A stretch of 8,852 nucleotides of DNA from contig QYQC01000002.1 in NCBI GenBank assembly GCA_007280315.1, positions 1-8,852 on the forward strand, written 5' to 3'. Under the pieces are notes generated by a model. That model ran no database searches. It saw only the letters and a list, made by a program, of their open reading frames with translations, and was not told where the DNA came from. A program made the position numbers and the translations under genes. Positions 1-6,223 of the stretch are shown piece after piece (the stretch's first letter is position 1; each line of letters opens with the position of its first letter). The stretch comes from Betaproteobacteria bacterium (GTDB lineage Bacteria; Pseudomonadota; Gammaproteobacteria; Burkholderiales; SG8-39).

Positions 1-127
1 CGACGGCAGTGAGCGATTGCGCGACCCAGCCACCGGTGCAGGACTCGGCAGTAGCGAGCATTACGCCCCGCGCCGACAGCTTCGCGCCGACCAGCGTGGC
101 AAGCGTCGTGAGCGTGTCAGAGGACAT
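1..127 (-). CDS. pncC: PncC/CinA C-terminal-type nicotinamide-nucleotide amidase, N-terminal fragment
   Basis: The minus-strand frame from the ATG at 125-127 gives 42 residues before the window ends, starting MSSDTLTTLATLVGAKL and running through ATAESCTGGWVAQSLTAV. The AESCTGG signature near residues 28-34 is the hallmark of the CinA C-terminal domain. Stand-alone members of the family (PncC) deamidate nicotinamide mononucleotide to nicotinate mononucleotide in pyridine nucleotide recycling, and the Ser of this motif belongs to the active site. The protein begins directly at this domain, without the N-terminal MoaB-like domain of full CinA, which fits the short form. Its ATG lies inside the last codons of pgpA (11-nt overlap), so it is very probably translated as part of the operon. 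Most of the gene lies beyond the left edge, so its integrity cannot be judged. Confidence 0.9.
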   Translation of the reverse strand, partial: MSSDTLTTLATLVGAKLSARGVMLATAESCTGGWVAQSLTAV

Positions 128-629
128 CGATAACGGCCTTGCATAGCGCCATGGCCAGCAGCGTATAGAACGCCGCAAGGATGTCGTCGAACATCACGCC
201 CAGACCGCCTTTGAGTTGCGCGTCGACCTGGCGAATCGGCGGCGGTTTGACGACATCGAAAAAACGAAATCCGAAAAACGCAAACGCCTGCCACTGCCAC
301 GCTGCCGGCGTCAGCAGCAGCACCAGCTGGAATGCGACGATTTCGTCCCAGTTCATGCCGCTGTGGTCGGCGATGCCCAGGTCACGCCCGGTGCGCGCGC
401 AGGCCCACACGCCGAGCGCGAACATAAGCCCGATAAGCACCAGCATGCCCGGCGGTCCATAGGGGGCGAGCTGTTCGCTTGCTATCCAGTAGACGGGGAA
501 ACCGAGCAGCGTGCCCATGGTGCCCGGCGCAAACGGCGATAGGCCGGTGCCAAAGCCGAGTGCGATGAACCGCGCCGGATGCGCCAGCATGAAACCCGCG
601 GTAGGCCGCAGGATGGTGTCAGCTGCCAA
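117..629 (-). CDS. pgpA: phosphatidylglycerophosphatase A
   Basis: PgpA is an inner-membrane phosphatase that removes the phosphate from phosphatidylglycerophosphate to give phosphatidylglycerol. Family motifs are present in order: GTGLSPFAPGTMGTL near the N-terminus, a WDEIV segment, FRFFDVVKPPPI, and GGLGVMFDDILAA near the C-terminus, with hydrophobic stretches between them that fit membrane segments. The start is uncertain. The first ATG (588-590) would give 157 aa and cut off the RPTAGF stretch, which I recognise as typical of betaproteobacterial PgpA. The TTG at 627-629 gives 170 aa, close to the E. coli length of 172, has an AGGGG at 641-645 eleven bases upstream, and overlaps the thiL stop by 11 nt. 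I chose the TTG. The family call is firm; the exact start is not. Confidence 0.93.
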   Translation of the reverse strand: MAADTILRPTAGFMLAHPARFIALGFGTGLSPFAPGTMGTLLGFPVYWIASEQLAPYGPPGMLVLIGLMFALGVWACARTGRDLGIADHSGMNWDEIVAFQLVLLLTPAAWQWQAFAFFGFRFFDVVKPPPIRQVDAQLKGGLGVMFDDILAAFYTLLAMALCKAVIDVL

Positions 630-1584
630 AGTGGTCAAAACCCCTGTTTGCAATCTGCATAAGCTTGCCGCTCGCGTCGTACACGGATACCAATCCCGGC
701 TCACCTGCGCTGATGCTGCCGACGCGGGTCAGTGTCAGACCCAGATCGGCCGCGACCGATGCGACGCGCCCGCTCGCATCTGGGCTGACAGTGAAAGCAA
801 GCTCGTAATCGTCGCCCCCGGCGAGCAGGCATTCCTGCACCAGGCTCTGGTCCGCGCAGCCCTTGAGTGCGCGCGAGCGCGGCAGCTCTGCATAGCGCAA
901 TTCTATCGCCACGCCGGAGGATTCGGCGATGTGTCCAACATCGGCCAACAGGCCGTCCGACACATCAATGGCACTGCTGGCCAGTCCGCGCAGCGCCAGG
1001 CCCAGGGCGACGCACGGCACCGGCGTGTGCAGGCGCGCCAGACAGTGCGCCAGCGCCGCGTCGCCCAGGCGCGTGCGACCGCCCAGATGCGCCAAGGCCA
1101 GCGCCGCGTCGCCGCTGCAACCGGATAGCCAGACCTCATCGCCTGCCGTGGCGCCGTCGCGACGCAAAGCGAGTTGCGGCGGCACAATACCCATGACGGT
1201 AATCGATATGGTTCGCGGACCGCGCGTGGTGTCACCGCCGATCAGTTCGACGCCGAAGGCGTCGGCCATGTCGAAAAATCCCTGACTGAATTGCGCGAGC
1301 CAGGCTTCGTCGGCGTCGGGTAGCGCCAGCGCGAGCGTCGCATAGCGCGGTGCGGCGCCCATCGCCGCGAGATCGGACAGATTCACTGCCAGAGCCTTGC
1401 GGCCCAGCTTGGCCGCGTCGGCGCCGGCGAAAAAATGCCGCCCCTCGACCAGCATGTCAGTGGATACCGCCAGCACCGTCCCCTTGTCCGCGGCGACCAG
1501 GGCACAGTCATCGCCGACGCCCAGCAGCGCTCGCTTCCCGGTGCGGGTGAAATAGCGGCGAATGATGTCGAATTCGGAAGCCAA
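619..1584 (-). CDS. thiL: thiamine-monophosphate kinase
   Basis: ThiL phosphorylates thiamine monophosphate with ATP to give thiamine pyrophosphate, the last step of the pathway, in the cytoplasm. The 321-aa product matches the usual length (E. coli 325). Family motifs are all visible: GVGDDCA (22-28), STDMLVEGRHF (41-51) followed by the KALAVNLSDLAAMGA segment (63-77), GGDTTRG (116-122), DVSDGL (207-212) and GGDDYEL (256-262). The aspartates of these motifs bind Mg-ATP and substrate in the PurM/ThiL fold. The start is a TTG at 1582-1584. An in-frame TAA lies two codons upstream (1591-1593) and the next Met is residue 44, so no ATG start is possible without losing conserved sequence. No clear Shine-Dalgarno is visible. 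It follows nusB by 21 nt and overlaps pgpA, which implies co-transcription. Confidence 0.97.
   Translation of the reverse strand: MASEFDIIRRYFTRTGKRALLGVGDDCALVAADKGTVLAVSTDMLVEGRHFFAGADAAKLGRKALAVNLSDLAAMGAAPRYATLALALPDADEAWLAQFSQGFFDMADAFGVELIGGDTTRGPRTISITVMGIVPPQLALRRDGATAGDEVWLSGCSGDAALALAHLGGRTRLGDAALAHCLARLHTPVPCVALGLALRGLASSAIDVSDGLLADVGHIAESSGVAIELRYAELPRSRALKGCADQSLVQECLLAGGDDYELAFTVSPDASGRVASVAADLGLTLTRVGSISAGEPGLVSVYDASGKLMQIANRGFDHFGS
641..645 (-). promoter_or_regulatory. candidate ribosome binding site for pgpA
   Basis: AGGGG on the minus strand lies inside the thiL coding region, 11 nt before the TTG at 627-629. It is too close (2 nt) to serve the other in-frame TTG at 636-638 and far from the ATG at 590, so it favours the TTG start at 629. 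The spacing is slightly long, so this is only supportive. Confidence 0.35.
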
Positions 1585-1605
1585 GGCGGCTTAGGGTAAA
1601 CGGAC

Positions 1606-2058
1606 TTAGGCCGCAGCCTTGCCCCCGCCGGCCTTGCGCGCCTTTAGCTCTGCAGGACGCAAACGCGCGGCAAGCTTGTCCAGCACGCCGTTGACGTATT
1701 TGTGGCCGTCGGTGCCGCCGTAGGATTTCGCCAGCTCCACCGCCTCGTTGATCACGACCTTGTAGGGCACGTCCGGAACATGGGCGAGTTCATAGGCGCC
1801 GATCAGCAGTACGCCGCGCTCCACCGGCGAGAGCTCGTCGACGCGACGATCAAGCAGCGGACTGAACGCAGCTTCGAGTTCCGCGGCATCGGCGATCACA
1901 CCGTTCAGAATTTTCTCGAGATACTTCTGGTCAGCCTTGTCGTAGCCCTTGAATTCGGCCAGGTGCCTGCGGATCTCGTCCGCGTGTTCTTCGGCCAGCA
2001 GCCACTGGTACAGGCCCTGCAACACCAGTTCGCGCGCCTTATGCCGAGCGTTTTTCAT
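1606..2058 (-). CDS. nusB: transcription antitermination factor NusB
   Basis: NusB is an all-helical RNA-binding protein that joins NusE (ribosomal S10) on boxA RNA during antitermination of rRNA transcription. The 150-aa product opens with MKNARHKARELVLQGLYQW, the typical N-terminal helix. It carries LSPVERGVLLIGAYEL in the middle and PYKVVINEAVELAKSYG plus a KYVNGVLDKLA helix near the C-terminus, all strongly conserved in the family. The extra length over E. coli NusB (139 aa) is mostly a Lys/Ala/Gly-rich tail of about 15 residues. The ATG at 2056-2058 lies inside the ribH 3' end (20-nt overlap), preceded by a run resembling TCAGGA. The ribH-nusB order is very common in proteobacteria. Confidence 0.97.
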   Translation of the reverse strand: MKNARHKARELVLQGLYQWLLAEEHADEIRRHLAEFKGYDKADQKYLEKILNGVIADAAELEAAFSPLLDRRVDELSPVERGVLLIGAYELAHVPDVPYKVVINEAVELAKSYGGTDGHKYVNGVLDKLAARLRPAELKARKAGGGKAAA

Positions 2059-2509
2059 TCCTGATTTCCCGGGCCAGATTGGCCATCTCCACCGCCACCT
2101 CGGCGCAATCGCTGCCCTTCTGCCGCACCCGCGCCAGTGCCTGCTCTTCGGTATCGGTAGTGAGTATGCCGTTGGCAACCGGCACGCCCGCATCAAGCTG
2201 CACCTGGCTGACGCCGGCAGCGGACTCGTTGGATACAACCTCGAAGTGATAGGTATCGCCGCGCACCACTGCACCCAGTGCGATCAGCGCGTCGTAGTGG
2301 CCGCTGGCGGCGAGTTGCTGCAACGCGAGGGGAATTTCCAGCGCGCCGGGCACGCCCACCACGGCAATCCGGCCGGGCGCGACACCGAGCGCACTCAGGC
2401 GCTCCACGCAGGCGACGAGCAAACCGGCGCCGATCGCCTCGTTAAAGCGGCCGCGAACAATGGCGATACGCAGCTCCGACCCGTCGAGGCCCGGCCTGAT
2501 CTCTCTCAC
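2039..2509 (-). CDS. ribH: 6,7-dimethyl-8-ribityllumazine synthase
   Basis: RibH (lumazine synthase; ribE in E. coli naming) condenses 5-amino-6-ribitylamino-uracil with 3,4-dihydroxy-2-butanone 4-phosphate, the product of the RibB domain encoded just upstream. The product is 156 aa, the same as E. coli. Visible motifs are RGRFNE (19-24), the GVPGALEIP segment (52-60) and RGDTYHFE (83-90), in which H88 is the expected catalytic histidine, then GILTTDTEEQA. The start is a GTG at 2507-2509 that overlaps the ribBA stop as GTGA. An AAGG lies 7 nt upstream inside ribBA, and the short overlap points to translational coupling. Longer versions of the frame run into ribBA coding sequence and add nothing family-like. 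Confidence 0.96.
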   Translation of the reverse strand: MREIRPGLDGSELRIAIVRGRFNEAIGAGLLVACVERLSALGVAPGRIAVVGVPGALEIPLALQQLAASGHYDALIALGAVVRGDTYHFEVVSNESAAGVSQVQLDAGVPVANGILTTDTEEQALARVRQKGSDCAEVAVEMANLAREIRNEKRSA

Positions 2510-3657
2510 TGTCCTGCCTTCGCCGCGCGCTGCGGTTGCACGTACTCGGCTACTTCCAGGTTCCATCCGGCCATGCTCGGCATTTTGCGCGGCGTCGCCA
2601 TCAGTTTCATTTTGCCAACGTTGAGATCGCGCAATATCTGCGCGCCGATGCCGTAGGTCAATAGCGCGACTTTCGCCGTCGGCCAGGGCTTGGATTCGCC
2701 GACGACGCGCTCGGCCAGCTGCGCCGAACTTTCGGCGCAATTGAGGAGCACCATGACGCCGCTGCCGGCCGCGTCGATCGCGGCAAGCGCTTCATTTACA
2801 CCCCAGGAATGCGCACCCGGCGCGGTATCGAGCAGATCGAGCATGGACAAGGGTTCGTGCACGCGCACCAGCGTGGGGGTATCGGCGTCGATCGCACCGC
2901 GCACCAGCGCCAGGTGCGTCGCGCCGGAAATATGCTCGCGATAGGCGATCATTCGAAAGCCGCCATGCGTGCTCACAATGCCGCGCTCGGCCACACGCTC
3001 GACCAGAGACTCCGTCTGGCTGCGGAAGTGAATCAGGTCGGCGATGGTGCCGATTTTCAGACCGTGCTCTTTTCCGAATTCAATCAGGTCGGGCAATCTG
3101 GCCATGCTGCCGTCGTCTTTCATGACCTCACAAATCACCGCGGCGGGCGTGAGTCCGGCCAACGCCGTCAGGTCGCAGCCGGCTTCGGTGTGCCCGGCGC
3201 GGACCAGCACGCCGCCGGGTTCGGCCGCGATCGGGAATATATGCCCGGGTTGGACAATGTCCTCGGGCTTGGCGCCGTGGGCAACCGCCGCCTGAACGGT
3301 GCGGCTGCGGTCCTGCGCCGAAATCCCGGTGCTGACCCCGGTGGCCGCCTCAATCGAGACGGTAAACGCCGTGCCGTGGGAGGACCGGTTCTCCTGCGCC
3401 ATCGGCGCGAGCTGCAGCTGGCGGCAGCGCTCTTCGGTAAGGGTGAGGCAGATCAGGCCGCGCGCGAACCTGGCCATGAAGTTGATTTTTTCCGGGGTGA
3501 CGAAATCCGCCGCGAGCAGCAGATCGCCCTCGTTCTCGCGGTCTTCCTCGTCCACCAGGATGACCATCTTGCCGGCCTTGATGTCGGCGATGATTTCCTC
3601 GGTGCGGCTGATGCTCTTGTTCGATTGCGGGTCGAACAGGCGATGGACCTGATTCAT
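2506..3657 (-). CDS. ribBA: 3,4-dihydroxy-2-butanone-4-phosphate synthase with degenerate GTP cyclohydrolase II-like domain (RibBA/RibBX type)
   Basis: Residues about 18-215 form an intact RibB domain, which converts ribulose 5-phosphate to 3,4-dihydroxy-2-butanone 4-phosphate plus formate. It shows the acidic active-site loop VDEEDRENEGD (35-45), SIEAATGVSTGISAQDR (101-117) and GGVLVRAGHTEA (148-159). Residues about 225-375 resemble GTP cyclohydrolase II (RibA), with RGIVSTHGGF at the start and YGIGAQILRDLNVGKM (335-350). However, the three Zn-binding cysteines of RibA are absent: the region after VRVHEP (264-269) reads SMLDLLDTAPGAHSWG. The catalytic HRQEGRNIGL equivalent is replaced around residues 304-318. 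The enzyme is therefore probably monofunctional RibB, with a second domain that is structural or regulatory, and a separate ribA is expected elsewhere. I chose the ATG at 3655-3657 (383 aa) over the one at 3670-3672 because a GGAG lies 9 nt before it and the likely promoter would leave the upstream ATG almost no leader. Confidence 0.95.
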   Translation of the reverse strand: MNQVHRLFDPQSNKSISRTEEIIADIKAGKMVILVDEEDRENEGDLLLAADFVTPEKINFMARFARGLICLTLTEERCRQLQLAPMAQENRSSHGTAFTVSIEAATGVSTGISAQDRSRTVQAAVAHGAKPEDIVQPGHIFPIAAEPGGVLVRAGHTEAGCDLTALAGLTPAAVICEVMKDDGSMARLPDLIEFGKEHGLKIGTIADLIHFRSQTESLVERVAERGIVSTHGGFRMIAYREHISGATHLALVRGAIDADTPTLVRVHEPLSMLDLLDTAPGAHSWGVNEALAAIDAAGSGVMVLLNCAESSAQLAERVVGESKPWPTAKVALLTYGIGAQILRDLNVGKMKLMATPRKMPSMAGWNLEVAEYVQPQRAAKAGQ

Positions 3658-3666
3658 TTGGCGGCA

Positions 3667-3670
3667 CTCC
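3667..3670 (-). promoter_or_regulatory. ribosome binding site deciding the ribBA start
   Basis: GGAG on the minus strand lies 9 nt before the ATG at 3655-3657. It overlaps the in-frame upstream ATG (3670-3672), which would add five residues (MECRQ) with no RibB-like sequence. This favours the downstream start. Confidence 0.55.
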
Positions 3671-3685
3671 ATTTATGACCTGCCG

Positions 3686-3691
3686 ATTATA
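3686..3691 (-). promoter_or_regulatory. candidate sigma-70 -10 box for the rib-nusB-thiL operon
   Basis: A perfect TATAAT lies on the minus strand in the 114-base gap between the FecR-domain gene and ribBA. Transcription would start near 3679, giving a leader of about 20 nt that contains the GGAG. The sequence 17 bp upstream (about 3709-3714, CCGCGA) is a poor -35, so either the promoter is weak or an activator helps it. The gap is too short for a complete FMN riboswitch and lacks its conserved segments. Confidence 0.5.
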
Positions 3692-3705
3692 TGCGTTTCC
3701 CCGGC

Positions 3706-3718
3706 CGATCGCGGATCG
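3706..3718. repeat. short inverted repeat CGATC-GCG-GATCG at the expected -35 position
   Basis: Two 5-bp arms are separated by 3 bases. The repeat covers the position where a -35 element would pair with the TATAAT at 3686-3691, so it could be an operator half-site pair. Another small hairpin, GATGC-AAGG-GCATC, lies just upstream at 3729-3742 and has no T-run, so it is not a convincing terminator for the FecR-domain gene. Repeats this short arise by chance in GC-rich DNA. Confidence 0.25.
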
Positions 3719-3771
3719 TGCCTGACCTGATGCAAGGGCATCGAAACCTGCAGGTGAAGCGGACGCGACGG

Positions 3772-4458
3772 CTAATATTTCATATCCATGCCGGAGCCGA
3801 CGAACGGCGGCGTCCTGCCAACCAGCGCTTCGAGCATGATCAGCTCGGCGTCGGTGTGGTTGATCACCGGCGCCACTTCGATCATCTTGATCGGCATCTC
3901 GCCGTGTGCGTGGATGTAGCGCGGCGAATCGTGATGCTTGGTGCGCACCGTCTCCCTCGCCGAGGGCATGTTGCTCGCCTCCAGGTCGGCCACGCCGTAG
4001 CAGGTGCAGGCGTAGGTACGCTCGGCTTCGACTTCGAGGTAAAGGCCGGTTCCACGAATGCCGATGGTGGCGGTCGGCGTCGCGATACGGCGCTGCCCGC
4101 GACCGAAGACCGACAGCAGCCTGCCCGTGACCAAGCGCAGCGAGGAGATCAGCACATTGCTCCGCCCCGAGGTCAGAAGTTCGCTGTTCCCGCGCAGAAG
4201 GAACGCATCTGCGCCGACGACGAATACGGCATTGGCGCCCGGCGCGGTGACAACATGGTCGCCAGGCAACACTGGCGCGCCCAGCGCTGCGGCTCGTCCG
4301 TTGATCAGCACCTCCCCGTTCATTTGCACCACACCGCCGGCCTGCGTGCCTGCAGCCAGGACATCGCGCAACAGCAACGGCAGGGCCGCGCCGCCCGCCA
4401 GCGCGCGTTTGAGCCACTCGCGCCGCCGGTAGGCGAACGATGCGCTGTATTGCTGCAT
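3772..4458 (-). CDS. Tat-exported FecR-domain protein
   Basis: The 228-aa product begins with a twin-arginine export signal: RREWLK (12-17) followed by a hydrophobic run (19-30) and an Ala-rich cleavage zone near residue 36. It should therefore be exported folded to the periplasm. Residues about 45-140 form a FecR-like beta domain ending in the characteristic IATPTATIGIRGTG (125-138). Known FecR proteins relay signals to ECF sigma factors, but this one lacks their cytoplasmic and transmembrane part and has no sigma factor or TonB receptor beside it, so classical iron signalling is unlikely. The C-terminal 90 residues hold CTCYG (151-155) and KHHDSPRYIH (174-183), possibly a metal or disulfide site (inference). 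It lies 12 nt after fadD, so the two are probably co-transcribed. The Shine-Dalgarno is weak. Its function is unknown. Confidence 0.85.
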   Translation of the reverse strand: MQQYSASFAYRRREWLKRALAGGAALPLLLRDVLAAGTQAGGVVQMNGEVLINGRAAALGAPVLPGDHVVTAPGANAVFVVGADAFLLRGNSELLTSGRSNVLISSLRLVTGRLLSVFGRGQRRIATPTATIGIRGTGLYLEVEAERTYACTCYGVADLEASNMPSARETVRTKHHDSPRYIHAHGEMPIKMIEVAPVINHTDAELIMLEALVGRTPPFVGSGMDMKY

Positions 4459-4470
4459 CTGCGCTCGGGG

Positions 4471-6150
4471 TTACTTGTCGCGCAACTCGCGCCGCAGAAT
4501 CTTGCCGATGGGCGTCTTCGGCAGGCTGTCGCGGAATTCCACGTGCTTCGGCAGCTTGTAGCCGGTGAGCTCCCGCCTGCAGTGCTCGATTACCGACTCC
4601 TTGGTCAGGTTCGGATCCTTCTTCACGATCACCACTTTTACTGCCTCGCCCGTTTTTTCGTCGCTCACGCCGACCGCCGCGCACTCGAGCACGCCGGGGT
4701 GCATCGCCACCACACTTTCGATTTCGTTCGGATAGACGTTGAAACCCGACACCAGAATCATGTCCTTCTTGCGGTCGGTAATCGTGACGTAACCCTTGGC
4801 GTTGATGTTGCCGACATCACCGGTCTTGAGCCAGCCCTGGTGCAGCACTTTGGCGGTTTCCCCCGGTTGCTGCCAGTACCCCTTCATCACCTGCGGCCCG
4901 CGAATGCATATCTCGCCGGTGAATTTCTCTATGTCGCCGCTGCCGGTCCAGACCGGCAGTTCGTTGAACTCATCGTCGCGAATCGAGAATTCGGTGGAGG
5001 AAATCGGCAGTCCGATGGTGCCGTTCCACGGCGTGCCCAGAGGATTGATGCTGGCCGCGGGCGAGGTCTCGGTCAGGCCGTAGGCTTCGGTCAGATAGCG
5101 GCCGGTCATCTGTTGCCATTTTTCCGCCACCGGCTTTTGCACCGCCGCCCCGCCGCCCACGACGACTTTCAGTCCGGAGAAATCGAGCTCGCCGAAACCG
5201 GGCGTATTCAACAGCCCGTTGAAAAGCGTGTTGACACCAGTCAGCACCGACCATTTCCACTTGGCCAGCTCCTTGACGAATGCGGGAAGGTCGCGTGGAT
5301 TGGTGATCAGCACGTTGACCACGCCCAGCGTCATGAAATAGAGCGTCGTCGTCAGGCAGAAGATGTGATACATCGGCAGCGGCGAAATCACTACCTCCTC
5401 GCCTTGCTTGAGATTGCCCCCGATCCACACACCCGCCTGCTCGATATTGGCGAGAATATTGCGATGGGTCAGCATGGCGCCCTTGGACAGGCCGGTGGTG
5501 CCGCCGGTGTACTGCAGGAACGCGATGTCCTCTCGATCGATGCTGACGGCCTTGAGTTGAGCACTGGCGCCGCGCGCGAGCGCCGTGCGAAAATCGATGG
5601 CACCATCGATGTGCCAGTCCGGCACCATTTTCTTCAGCCGCTTGACCACCAGATTCACGATCCAGCGCTTGGGCAGCGGCAGCAGGTCGCCGAGCTGGGT
5701 GGTGATCACGTGCTCTATCTGGGTTTTCTGGACCACCTGCTGCAGCGTGTTGGCGAAATTCTCGACGATCACGATGGCCTTGGCGCCGGAGTCCTTCAGC
5801 TGGTGCTCGAGCTCGCGCGGCGTGTACAGCGGGTTCACATTCACCACGGTCATTCCGGCCCGCAGAATACCGATCAGCGCCACCGGGTATTGCATCAGAT
5901 TGGGACTCATAATGGCGACGCGCTCGCCCTTGGTCATTCCCGGCAGGCTTTGCAGAAACGCGGCGAAGTCGCGGCTGCGGCTGTCCAGCTCGGCATAACT
6001 CAAGCTGCAGCCGAAGTTGTTGTAGGCCGATTTATCGGCAAACTTGCGAAATGCTTTCTCCACCAGATCCGGGATCGACGTGTAGCGATCGGCATCGATC
6101 TCCGCTGGAACGCCCGCGGGATATTCCTTCAACCAGATCTTTTCGGTCAC
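4471..6150 (-). CDS. fadD: long-chain-fatty-acid--CoA ligase (ANL superfamily)
   Basis: FadD activates long-chain fatty acids with ATP, via an acyl-adenylate, to acyl-CoA for beta-oxidation or lipid synthesis, at the inner face of the membrane. The 559-aa product matches E. coli FadD (561 aa) closely. Visible motifs are the phosphate loop YTGGTTGLSKG (214-224), YGLTE (357-361), TGD (443-445) with the aspartate that contacts the AMP ribose, the fatty-acyl-CoA synthetase signature starting at DRKKDMILVSGFNVYP (459-474), and the C-terminal catalytic lysine K550 in PIGKILRREL. The start is a GTG at 6148-6150 with a strong AGGAG 6 nt upstream. About 8-10 residues near 400-409 (WTGSGDIEKF) appear inserted relative to E. 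coli FadD, just before TGEICIRGPQ; the inserted DNA contains a perfect inverted repeat. Specificity for long chains is by family resemblance only. Confidence 0.95.
   Translation of the reverse strand: MTEKIWLKEYPAGVPAEIDADRYTSIPDLVEKAFRKFADKSAYNNFGCSLSYAELDSRSRDFAAFLQSLPGMTKGERVAIMSPNLMQYPVALIGILRAGMTVVNVNPLYTPRELEHQLKDSGAKAIVIVENFANTLQQVVQKTQIEHVITTQLGDLLPLPKRWIVNLVVKRLKKMVPDWHIDGAIDFRTALARGASAQLKAVSIDREDIAFLQYTGGTTGLSKGAMLTHRNILANIEQAGVWIGGNLKQGEEVVISPLPMYHIFCLTTTLYFMTLGVVNVLITNPRDLPAFVKELAKWKWSVLTGVNTLFNGLLNTPGFGELDFSGLKVVVGGGAAVQKPVAEKWQQMTGRYLTEAYGLTETSPAASINPLGTPWNGTIGLPISSTEFSIRDDEFNELPVWTGSGDIEKFTGEICIRGPQVMKGYWQQPGETAKVLHQGWLKTGDVGNINAKGYVTITDRKKDMILVSGFNVYPNEIESVVAMHPGVLECAAVGVSDEKTGEAVKVVIVKKDPNLTKESVIEHCRRELTGYKLPKHVEFRDSLPKTPIGKILRRELRDK
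4940..4959. repeat. perfect 9-bp inverted repeat inside fadD
   Basis: CTGCCGGTC and its exact reverse complement GACCGGCAG flank a 2-base CA centre. It covers fadD codons 398-404, at the start of a short insertion relative to E. coli FadD. The hairpin would form in the mRNA as well as the DNA. No T-run follows, so it is not a terminator. Confidence 0.7.
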
Positions 6151-6189
6151 GGTGTTCTCCTCGAGAATGAATTTGAAATGAAGTTGCAG

Positions 6190-6209
6190 ATCCAGGTCTG
6201 CGCCTGGAT
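6190..6209 (-). other. hairpin between the small secreted-protein gene and fadD
   Basis: In the 73-base gap, the minus strand reads ATCCAGG, six loop bases, then CCTGGAT: a perfect 7-bp stem. The downstream sequence is AT-rich (CAACTTCATTTC) without a real U-run, so this is at best a weak or attenuating terminator, or a processing or stability element ahead of fadD. No convincing promoter for fadD is visible in the gap. Confidence 0.35.
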
Positions 6210-6223
6210 TGAGTCAGGAAGCC

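Noticed and set aside
2039..2740. Longer ribH start giving a 233-aa protein
   Set aside because: The extension runs through ribBA coding sequence in another frame. The GTG at 2509 gives the standard 156-aa length.
2809..3678. A 289-codon plus-strand frame opposite ribBA
   Set aside because: It has low-complexity, His/Arg/Gly-rich composition and lies entirely antisense to the well-supported RibB domain.
3729..3742. Hairpin GATGC-AAGG-GCATC as a terminator for the FecR-domain gene
   Set aside because: The stem is only 5 bp and no T-run follows.
3658..3771. Possible FMN riboswitch upstream of ribBA, suggested by a CAGGTCAGGCACGATCC stretch on the minus strand
   Set aside because: The gap is shorter than a full RFN element and the remaining conserved helices (such as the GACCGGCGG-type segment) are absent.
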